DNA from: CAYQPF01 sp964419225
Lineage (GTDB): Bacteria > Cloacimonadota > Cloacimonadia > Cloacimonadales > CAYQPF01
Reading direction: 5' to 3'
Assembly (NCBI GenBank): GCA_964419225.1
Contig: CAYQPF010000226.1
Coordinates: 1-6,363 of the forward strand
DNA length: 6,363 nucleotides
Part shown: piece after piece, positions 1-5,838 of the stretch
How the letters are laid out: the number at the start of each line of letters is the position of its first letter
Position numbering within the stretch: position 1 is the first letter of the stretch
Program-made: the position numbers and the translations under genes
The notes under the pieces: generated by a model
Told to the model about the DNA's origin: nothing
The model's database searches: none
Seen by the model: only the letters and a program-made list of their open reading frames with translations

Positions 1-655
1 CGAAGAGATCACCAACTTGGCCGACCATTCCGGCACATATTGCTGCTTTTATAGCGTGTTCTAAAGATATTTTTTCCGGCAGGAAGTGGTGAATCAGATA
101 AGCTCCCAAAATACAAAAAACAATACCACCGACAAATCCTTCGATTGATTTTTTGGGACTTGCCTGAAAGAACCCGCGATGCTTACCAAGAGTCATGCCG
201 ATAAAATAGGCAAAAGTATCTGTGACCCAGATCAGGACAACCAGGCTGAGTAAAAGGTATGCTCCATGCGTTAGATTATGGATTTTAAAGATAAAGAAAG
301 CAAATAAAGTTGGATAGATAAAAGTGAAAACGGAAGCAGATATTCTACTGAGTGCATCATCGAGGTTATTACTGAAAATATCTTTGGAAATCAGCAGGAT
401 AAAGCTTAGCAAGAATATCAGAAATACCTGTGATTGTTCCAAACGGAAAAGAGCAAACAGAAAGCAGAGGTTGGCAACTATTAAAAAATAACTAAGTTCA
501 ACACCTTTATTGCGAAGCATGTGAATCAGTTCCCAGGTGCCGATACCGGAAACAAAGCAGAGAAAAGAGAGCAGATATAAATCACCTTTATAAAAACAGA
601 ATAAGAGAACCGGAATAAAAATGAGTGCTACTAAAACTCTAATAAGAAAATTCAC
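1..655 (-). CDS. cdsA: Phosphatidate cytidylyltransferase (CDP-diglyceride synthase), C-terminus cut by window edge
   Basis: The family converts phosphatidic acid and CTP to CDP-diacylglycerol, the precursor of bacterial phospholipids, in the inner membrane. The 218 visible codons form a very hydrophobic multi-helix protein. Its family motifs are WVTDTFAYFIGMTLGKH (about residues 143-159), SPKKSIEGFVGG (166-177) and the start of the GQVGDLF segment (212-218). The C-terminal CDP-alcohol signature lies beyond position 1, so the gene is partial because of the window, not broken. The start is a GTG whose first base is the last base of the uppS stop (TAGTG). A strong GGAGG six bases upstream supports it, and no better start is seen. 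The overlap implies translational coupling to uppS, a neighbour commonly found with cdsA. The family call is very secure; catalytic integrity cannot be judged without the C-terminus. Confidence 0.94.
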   Translation of the reverse strand, partial: MNFLIRVLVALIFIPVLLFCFYKGDLYLLSFLCFVSGIGTWELIHMLRNKGVELSYFLIVANLCFLFALFRLEQSQVFLIFLLSFILLISKDIFSNNLDDALSRISASVFTFIYPTLFAFFIFKIHNLTHGAYLLLSLVVLIWVTDTFAYFIGMTLGKHRGFFQASPKKSIEGFVGGIVFCILGAYLIHHFLPEKISLEHAIKAAICAGMVGQVGDLF

Positions 656-1383
656 TATATGCCTCCAAATCTGCGGTTACGGTGCTGGTATTCGAGAATA
701 GCTGTTAAAAATTCCTTACGTCTGAAATCAGGCCAGAGTGTTTTGGTGAACCACAGTTCTGAGTAGGCACTTTGCCAGAGAAGGAAATTGGAAAGTCTTT
801 GTTCACCACTGGTTCTGATGATCAGATCAGGATCGGGAATGGCAGCGGTATAGAGGTTCTTTGTAATCATATCTTCGGAGATAAAATTCCCGTTAATAGC
901 ACCTTCTCTCATGAATTCAATAATGTTGTTAACGGCATCGACGATTTCTTTACGGCCACCGTAGTTCATGGCGATGGTGAATTGCAGGCCGGTATTGTTC
1001 CAAGAGGTTTTGCTGATTTCATCCAGTTTTTCTCTGTAAGCGGTGGGGAGTCCTTCGGTAGTGCCGATGAATTTGATGCTCACATTGTTCTTAATTAGTC
1101 CTCTGATTTCTTTCATCAAAGACTCCATGATCAACTTGAGTAAACCGGTAACTTCTTCTTCGGGACGACGCCAATTTTCGGTGGAAAAGCCGTAGATAGT
1201 CAAGTGTTTAAGTCCAATTTCAGAGGAGAATTCGACGATATCTTTGAGAGAATCGACACCTTTTTTGTGGCCATATAGGCGGTTGGCATTACGAGACTGG
1301 GCCCAGCGTCCATTACCGTCTGTGATGATGGCAATGTGGTTGGGTAAGGTTTCTTTATCTAATTGCGTTAATAAAGTTTTCAT
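655..1383 (-). CDS. uppS: Isoprenyl transferase (undecaprenyl diphosphate synthase)
   Basis: This cis-prenyltransferase condenses isopentenyl diphosphate units onto farnesyl diphosphate to make undecaprenyl diphosphate, the lipid carrier for peptidoglycan and surface polysaccharides. It is a cytosolic, membrane-associated enzyme. At 242 residues it is the usual family length. Visible motifs are HIAIITDGNGRWA (16-28) with the catalytic Asp at D22, GHKKG (38-42), STENWRRP (about 67-74), NYGGRKEI (about 140-147), and the C-terminal RTSGEQRLSNFLLWQ and SELWF...WPDF segments that bind the homoallylic substrate and Mg. One oddity is a Thr at position 21, where most bacterial homologues have Met (IIMDGNGRWA). 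All residues expected to be essential are present. The gene starts 1 nt after the prfB stop with an AGGA inside the prfB end, and it shares one base with cdsA. It is the middle gene of a prfB-uppS-cdsA run. Confidence 0.97.
   Translation of the reverse strand: MKTLLTQLDKETLPNHIAIITDGNGRWAQSRNANRLYGHKKGVDSLKDIVEFSSEIGLKHLTIYGFSTENWRRPEEEVTGLLKLIMESLMKEIRGLIKNNVSIKFIGTTEGLPTAYREKLDEISKTSWNNTGLQFTIAMNYGGRKEIVDAVNNIIEFMREGAINGNFISEDMITKNLYTAAIPDPDLIIRTSGEQRLSNFLLWQSAYSELWFTKTLWPDFRRKEFLTAILEYQHRNRRFGGI
662..666 (-). promoter_or_regulatory. Ribosome binding site of cdsA
   Basis: GGAGG on the minus strand lies within the last codons of uppS, six bases before the GTG at 655. It is the evidence that decides the non-ATG start of cdsA and supports start-stop coupling with uppS. 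Confidence 0.8.
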
Positions 1384-1384
1384 T

Positions 1385-2504
1385 TTATTTTTTTTCCTGC
1401 TTTTCCATAGCTTTTAGTTTTAGGAAAGCGTTGATAAATCCGTCTAATTCTCCATCCATGACAATACTAGTATTGCCAATTTCGAAATTGGTTCGATGAT
1501 CTTTGACCATTTGATAGGGTTGAAAGACATAGGAGCGGATTTGATTACCCCAGCCAATTTCTGTTTTAGAGCTTTCACGCTCTGCTTTTTCGGCTTCTTT
1601 TTGTTCTTCTGCCAATTGATACAATCTTGATTTGAGCATCTTCATGGCAGTTTCTCTATTCTGGGTTTGGGATCTTTCATTTTGGCATTGGGCAACAATT
1701 CCGGTGGGTATGTGAGTGATTCTCACAGCAGAGTCGGTAGTGTTCACATGCTGACCGCCTGCACCGCTGGCACGGTAGGTATCGATTCTCAAGTCGGCAG
1801 GATTAACATCAATTTCAATTTCTTCTTCCACAAAGGGATAAACGAAGATGGAAGTAAAGGAAGTTTGTCTTTTGCCTTGAGCATTAAAGGGCGACATACG
1901 CACGAGGCGGTGAATACCGCTTTCGCCTTTGAGGAAGCCATAAGCTTTATCGCCGATGATTTCGATGGTAGCACTCTTGATTCCGGCTTCTTCTCCGGCG
2001 AGAATATCTACAATTTTAAATTCATATTTGGATTTTTCAGCCCAGCGTTTATACATTCTCAAGAGCATTTCAGCCCAGTCCTGAGACTCAGTTCCGCCGG
2101 CACCGGGGTGGATGGTCAAAATAGCGTTGCAGTTATCAAATTTTCCATCGAGGAGGAACAAGTTTTCCAGTCTTTCAATTTCCAGGGAATATTCTTTAGC
2201 TTTTTCCATAGCTTCCAAGAAGAGTTGGTCGTTGAATTCTTCTTCGAGGAGGAGTTGATAAGTTTGGAGATCTTCGCTTAGGGTTTGCAGTTTTTTATCT
2301 TTTTCTATTTCAGCGGTCAGCAGACTGATGTCTTTATTGACTTTTTTAGCGTTAGTCTGGTCGTTCCAGAACGCGGGTTCGTGGGTCAGTTCTTCGAGTT
2401 CTTCTCTCTTTTGGCTGAGAGTATCTGCGTCAAAGATACCTCCGCAGTTCATCTATTTTAGTGATGAGAGCCTGAGCTTCTCTAGTATAATCGACAATCT
2501 CCAT
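1385..2504 (-). CDS. prfB: Peptide chain release factor 2, with programmed +1 frameshift
   Basis: RF2 recognises UGA and UAA in the ribosomal A site and triggers peptidyl-tRNA hydrolysis. Translation begins at the ATG at 2504-2502, with GAGG eight bases upstream. It reads 24 codons (MEIVDYTREA... ending RRYL), meets an in-frame TGA at 2432-2430 and must slip +1 to continue as DADTLSQKRE. The product is 372 residues. Domains visible are an N-terminal coiled coil (about 1-115), the PCRF region with HPGAGGTESQDW (about 132-143), the SPF stop-codon-reading tripeptide (204-206) and the GGQ hydrolysis motif in ASGAGGQHVN (249-251). These positions are within one residue of E. coli RF2. SPF rather than PxT separates it from RF1. 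The ATG at 2452 opens the downstream frame but would drop the conserved N-terminus and start just before the slippage signal. prfB is the first gene of the minus-strand run, and its expression should be autoregulated by RF2 level. Confidence 0.97.
2429..2444 (-). promoter_or_regulatory. Programmed +1 ribosomal frameshift site of prfB
   Basis: On the minus strand this reads CGGAGG TAT CTT TGA C. It has an internal Shine-Dalgarno-like GGAGG, three bases of spacer, the slippery CTT Leu codon, and TGA followed by C, a poor termination context. This is the classical RF2 arrangement, almost identical to the E. coli AGGGGG TAT CTT TGA C. When RF2 is scarce, the ribosome pauses at UGA and the Leu-tRNA slips from CUU to UUU, so reading resumes at GAC (2431-2429). 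When RF2 is abundant, a 24-residue peptide is released. Confidence 0.95.
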
Positions 2505-2525
2505 AAATCCTACCTCTTTTAATAC

Positions 2526-2544
2526 TTTATCCTAAGTGGATAAA
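2526..2544. repeat. Short inverted repeat upstream of prfB
   Basis: TTTATCC and GGATAAA are perfect 7-base arms separated by five bases (TAAGT). The element lies 22-40 bases before the prfB ATG, so it could sit in the 5' leader as a small hairpin or act as an operator next to the prfB promoter. It has no U-tract, so it does not look like an intrinsic terminator. No recognised regulator site matches with confidence. Confidence 0.4.
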
Positions 2545-2648
2545 TTTTAGAAACTCTTATTTTTTGCAAGAGATATTTCGGTAGAGGGTTTTAAATGAGT
2601 AAATATAGGCACAATTGATTATTTAGGCGGAATAGGAGAAAAAAAAAC

Positions 2649-2676
2649 TTGATTAAAATTCTTGACGGATTATTAT
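2649..2676 (+). promoter_or_regulatory. Candidate sigma70-like promoter of the mce operon
   Basis: TTGATT (2649-2654) and TATTAT (2671-2676) are separated by 16 bases, preceded by a run of nine A residues (2639-2647) that resembles an UP element. A perfect TATAAT also occurs at 2678-2683, but neither TTGATT (23 bases away) nor TTGACG at 2662 (10 bases away) is properly spaced for it. The call rests on motif matching in an AT-rich stretch, so the exact hexamers are uncertain. Confidence 0.35.
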
Positions 2677-2685
2677 ATATAATAA
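2670..2685. repeat. 16-bp perfect AT-only palindrome in the promoter region
   Basis: TTATTATATATAATAA is identical to its reverse complement and covers the candidate -10 elements of the mce promoter. It could be an operator half-site pair, a symmetric -10 region or simply a result of AT richness. The sequence does not discriminate. Confidence 0.45.
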
Positions 2686-2725
2686 GTAGTTCAGCAAATA
2701 ATTTGAATGTAATCAGTTTCTTATC

Positions 2726-2730
2726 AGGAG
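2726..2730 (+). promoter_or_regulatory. Ribosome binding site deciding the mce start
   Basis: AGGAG precedes three consecutive in-frame start candidates: GTG 2732 (1-nt gap), ATG 2735 (4-nt gap) and ATG 2738 (7-nt gap). Only the last has a normal spacing, so ATG 2738 is chosen. The difference is at most two residues. Confidence 0.7.
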
Positions 2731-2737
2731 AGTGATG

Positions 2738-3694
2738 ATGGTAAGTAAGGCTCAAAAGATCAGACTTGGCATTTTTCTGGCAATCAGTAGTTTTATGCTA
2801 TTAGCCTTTATAGGTGTAGTGGCGGGTAACAGGCTTTTGGAAAAGCGGGATATTTATTATATAGTATATAATGATGTCTCGGTAAACGGGCTTCAGGTAG
2901 GTGGTCAGGTTAAGTATCATGGTATTCAGGTAGGCCGGATCGATGATATCAAGATATCTAAGGATGATGTCAGCAAGATCATTGTCACGATCAGTGTTTC
3001 AGCGGGGACACCTGTCATGAGTGATGTGGAGGCGACTCTTGTGCCTGTGGGTATTACCGGTCTGAAGCAGGTTGAGCTTACGGGTGGAACTGCTAAAGGT
3101 ACTTTGTTGAAGCCAAAGTCGTTTATACGTCCGGGATTATCTTTCTTTGACAACATTACAGGAAAAGCGGAAGTAGTAGCTGCGAAAGTCGAATTGATGA
3201 TGACCAATCTTAATCTACTTTTAGGAGGAGAAAACCAGAAGCGTTTCAGCAGTATTTTATCAAATGTTGACTCTTTGATAGCTGAAAACCGGAAACCAAT
3301 CTCCAAAACAGTAGCTCATGTTGATTCGATTACTTACAATTTGCAGAAGACAACTGAATCTGCACAAGTTGCTATGGAGCAATTCAAGAAAATCATTACT
3401 TCTCCGGAAATAACCAGAACGATAAAGAACACAGCGAAGTTTTCGGATAATCTGGCTCAGGTAGATTTAGCTACTACCATAGATAATGCCAATCAAACCA
3501 TTACCAAGCTTAATCAGGCAGTTGATCAGGCTAATGTTACGCTGGGTCGTCTGGACTTGACAGTGCAGAAGAACAGACCGGAGATCAATGCCATTATTGA
3601 GAATTTGCGAGCAATAACAGAGAATCTGAATGAGTTTTCCCGGATGTTATCTGAAGATCCGTCCATATTACTCAAATCCAAGAAAAGAAATTAG
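2738..3694 (+). CDS. MlaD-family (Mce domain) lipid-transport substrate-binding protein
   Basis: Mce/MlaD proteins are anchored in the inner membrane, assemble as hexameric rings in the periplasm and carry lipids between the MlaE/MlaF ABC transporter and the outer membrane. The 318-residue product has a short basic N-terminus, one transmembrane helix (about 10-30) and one Mce domain (about 38-117). That domain has the typical NGLQVGGQVKYHGIQVGRI stretch (50-68) and a VPVGITGLKQVELTGG end (102-117). The roughly 200 residues that follow (about 140-305) appear mostly helical, with no Cys or second Mce domain. This tail is much longer than in E. coli MlaD (183 residues in total) and recalls proteins whose C-terminal helices form a coiled-coil tube. 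It is the first gene of the plus-strand operon, 13 nt before the lipoprotein-barrel gene. The substrate (phospholipid or another lipid) is not known from sequence. An N-terminal extension to GTG 2732 is possible. Confidence 0.93.
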   Translation: MVSKAQKIRLGIFLAISSFMLLAFIGVVAGNRLLEKRDIYYIVYNDVSVNGLQVGGQVKYHGIQVGRIDDIKISKDDVSKIIVTISVSAGTPVMSDVEATLVPVGITGLKQVELTGGTAKGTLLKPKSFIRPGLSFFDNITGKAEVVAAKVELMMTNLNLLLGGENQKRFSSILSNVDSLIAENRKPISKTVAHVDSITYNLQKTTESAQVAMEQFKKIITSPEITRTIKNTAKFSDNLAQVDLATTIDNANQTITKLNQAVDQANVTLGRLDLTVQKNRPEINAIIENLRAITENLNEFSRMLSEDPSILLKSKKRN

Positions 3695-3707
3695 AGGAGT
3701 CTGAGAT

Positions 3708-5834
3708 ATGAAACATTCCCTCCAGCTATTAATCCTTGTTTTCATTATCCTGTTTTTAACAGGTTGTGGAACAATAAATATTCCTACAACGAACTATTAT
3801 ATTCTGGAGTATAAGAATTCTTCAGAAAATCCTGATTTAAAGCAAAAGCAGAAATTAAATTATGTAGTAAATGTTCAGGATGCCAAAGTATCAGGCTCTT
3901 ATTACAGAAATCAGATTGTGATGAGGACATCGGATAATCAAATCACATATATGGATTATGATCTTTGGGCATCGAAGCTCTCTACTACTGTACCGGATTT
4001 GATATCCACCAGAGCAAACAGGTATAATTTTTTTTCCAGATGCAGCAGAAATTACGATGAAAAGTCCGATTATGAGATATTAACAACAATTTCTAATCTG
4101 GAAATGATCAACTACTCCGGTAAAAGATCAGCTCATGTTTATATGGAAATTGCTTTGCATCGTTTATCTGATAATAGAATTGTTGTTGTCCACAGTTTTA
4201 ATAAAAGTAAAGAGCTTTATGATGATAACATGGCGAATTTTGTCTTTGCTATTAATGAAATAATCATGACAGAAACAGATAATTTCTTTAAAAAAACTCT
4301 TAATCATTTAGTAAGTGCCAAAGATGAAGCTAATCCAATTACACAGGATCTATTAACACAAGAGGATAACGAGATCACTTATCAGGCCTCTGAAGACACA
4401 ACCAATACGAACATGGGATCTCTCTATTTACCTGCACTAACCAACAGCGAATTGGAACCCACCTACACTATTTTCAATCCATCTACAAATGAAACAAACA
4501 CAGATTATAAAATGGGGCAGGAAGTAAGCTTGCTTCCAGGAACATATACAATTTACTATGGGAGTGCACCACAGTCTGAGCAAATGTTTAAATTAATTGA
4601 TATAAGGCCTGGTAGTAAAACAATAATGACACCTGACTGGGGTTGTCTCAGGATCAATGTATTTAATGAGATCAGAGAGCAAATTGATTACAGATACGAA
4701 ATATTTTATTTAGATTCAAAGGACAGAATCAGTATAGGCTATGGATCAGGAGTAAATGAGGGGTTGGGCCAGGAGTTATCGACCTGGGTACTGAAACCGG
4801 GGTTATACAAAATTGTAATCAACAATTATCCTAGTCAGACCTATATAGATTTTGCTACAGTAGAGGTTAAAAAGGGGATGGTGGAAGAGTTTGCCATAGT
4901 AGTTAATTCGGTCACAAAAAATCTTATTGGTGCCGGCAATATAAAATTTCAAGGCTTAGGGAGCAATAAGAACAAGAAGCGAAATTCTTTGGCCATAAAT
5001 GTTAATGGCAATTTGTCGAGTTCCAATGAAACTAACAAAACCAAAAATGTCACGATAATGACACTTAATTTACAATTGGATCATCGGTATATTTACGATG
5101 TGAAGCCATTTTACATAACCTCTAAATCAATGGTAGAAACAGGGATTACCAAGGAATCACAAATTAGTCCTCATGTATCAACCGATGTATTTGACTCCAA
5201 GAACACAGGTGTAGTTTATTTATTGAAAGATATTGCAGGATTATATACCCGATTAGATTTTAATACTCATTTTCTCAACGAATATATTCATACGACAGAT
5301 GAAAGAAAATACATTAAAACCTATACCGACAACACCCAGAATACAACTTATACAAAAGATTTTAAAATTAAAGATGCTTTGTATCCGCTAACTTTTAAAG
5401 AAGGGACAGGGGTAAATTTCCGTCCTTTAAACAATCATTTTATAGTTCTGAATCTGAGAGGCGGAATAGGATTCAGACAGGTTTTAAACAACAATACTTT
5501 CAATAAAGTTACTGAAGTTACGGATTCACTGGGTACTGTTTACTATTATAGTGAGCTTTCTTCGATCAAGGAAAAAGGCTGGGAGATGTCTCTTGTTTCT
5601 AATGGTCAGGTTGGTTGGCTGAATTATATTGTTAATGGTGATGTACTTCTCCCCTTTACTGACAAAAATTCTACTACTTATGAACTGGAATCAATCTTTA
5701 ATCTCAGATTACCAGGGTTACCAGGGTTGTCCTTAGATTATCGTCTTAATGCTGATTATAACAAGAAAAACAAAGATTATGTAGTTCTGGATCATTCTTT
5801 TTATCTGAGATACTCCTACATGTTCTCCTTCTAA
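3708..5834 (+). CDS. PqiC/YmbA-like auxiliary lipoprotein fused to a putative outer-membrane beta-barrel
   Basis: The 708-residue product starts at an ATG with GAGGAG eight bases upstream. Residues 1-20 are a lipoprotein signal with lipobox LTGC (C20). The +2 residue is Gly, not Asp, which favours outer-membrane sorting by the E. coli rule. Residues about 29-201 resemble the ABC-type transport auxiliary lipoprotein family (PqiC/YmbA): YYILEY near the start, then YRNQIVMRTSDNQI and DYDLWASKL (66-92). Residues about 235-400 form a beta-rich region with two possible PEGA-like repeats (LLPGTYTIYYG at 275-285; VLKPGLYKIVINNYPSQ at 361-377). Residues about 425-708 alternate polar and hydrophobic residues in amphipathic strands separated by Asn/Thr-rich loops. 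They end in FYLRYSYMFSF, with a terminal Phe as in Bam-inserted barrels. PqiC relatives are normally around 200 residues. The gene lies between the Mce protein and the MlaE permease. The lipoprotein call is strong, the PqiC-like domain good, and the barrel inferred from pattern. Confidence 0.82.
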   Translation: MKHSLQLLILVFIILFLTGCGTINIPTTNYYILEYKNSSENPDLKQKQKLNYVVNVQDAKVSGSYYRNQIVMRTSDNQITYMDYDLWASKLSTTVPDLISTRANRYNFFSRCSRNYDEKSDYEILTTISNLEMINYSGKRSAHVYMEIALHRLSDNRIVVVHSFNKSKELYDDNMANFVFAINEIIMTETDNFFKKTLNHLVSAKDEANPITQDLLTQEDNEITYQASEDTTNTNMGSLYLPALTNSELEPTYTIFNPSTNETNTDYKMGQEVSLLPGTYTIYYGSAPQSEQMFKLIDIRPGSKTIMTPDWGCLRINVFNEIREQIDYRYEIFYLDSKDRISIGYGSGVNEGLGQELSTWVLKPGLYKIVINNYPSQTYIDFATVEVKKGMVEEFAIVVNSVTKNLIGAGNIKFQGLGSNKNKKRNSLAINVNGNLSSSNETNKTKNVTIMTLNLQLDHRYIYDVKPFYITSKSMVETGITKESQISPHVSTDVFDSKNTGVVYLLKDIAGLYTRLDFNTHFLNEYIHTTDERKYIKTYTDNTQNTTYTKDFKIKDALYPLTFKEGTGVNFRPLNNHFIVLNLRGGIGFRQVLNNNTFNKVTEVTDSLGTVYYYSELSSIKEKGWEMSLVSNGQVGWLNYIVNGDVLLPFTDKNSTTYELESIFNLRLPGLPGLSLDYRLNADYNKKNKDYVVLDHSFYLRYSYMFSF
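5709..5726 (+). repeat. Exact 9-nt tandem duplication within the barrel region
   Basis: TTACCAGGG occurs twice in direct succession and encodes LPGLPG (residues 668-673) in a predicted turn between two strands. It is in frame and probably reflects local slippage, changing a turn by three residues. Confidence 0.7.
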
Positions 5835-5838
5835 GAAA

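Larger units (their letters stand above)
2505..2737. other. Divergent intergenic region between prfB and the mce operon
   Basis: This stretch separates two divergent transcription units and must hold promoters for both. On the prfB side I see GAGG (2516-2513) as ribosome binding site, the 2526-2544 inverted repeat and a -10-like TAAAAT (2549-2544, minus strand) with no convincing -35. On the mce side there is an A-tract (2639-2647), a candidate promoter (2649-2676), a 16-bp palindrome and the AGGAG at 2726. No RNA gene or terminator is evident. Confidence 0.6.

Noticed and set aside
772..1098. 108-codon open frame on the plus strand
   Set aside because: It lies wholly opposite uppS, whose motifs are unambiguous, and the translation shows no family pattern.
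1789..1974. 61-codon minus-strand frame inside prfB
   Set aside because: It is an alternative frame within a confirmed gene, with no supporting motif.
1667..2281. 204-codon open frame on the plus strand
   Set aside because: It is antisense to prfB; its Phe/Ser-rich translation is a shadow of the Glu/Lys-rich RF2 helices.
1385..2452. prfB starting at the internal ATG at 2452
   Set aside because: The complete RF2 frameshift signal and a 24-codon upstream leader with a ribosome binding site show that the start is at 2504.
2328..2522. 64-codon plus-strand frame across the prfB start
   Set aside because: It is antisense to the RF2 N-terminus and frameshift site, with a low-complexity Ser/Phe translation and no clear function.
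2526..2544. Inverted repeat as an intrinsic terminator
   Set aside because: It is AT-rich with short arms and no following T-tract, and it lies between divergent genes where no transcript needs to end.
2662..2683. TTGACG (2662-2667) paired with the perfect TATAAT (2678-2683) as the mce promoter
   Set aside because: The spacer is only 10 bases, too short for a sigma70 promoter, and no good -10 lies 16-18 bases after TTGACG.
2732..2734. GTG as start of the Mce protein
   Set aside because: It is only one base from the AGGAG; ATG 2738 has normal spacing.
2926..3306. 126-codon minus-strand frame
   Set aside because: It is antisense to the Mce-domain coding region and has no recognisable domain.
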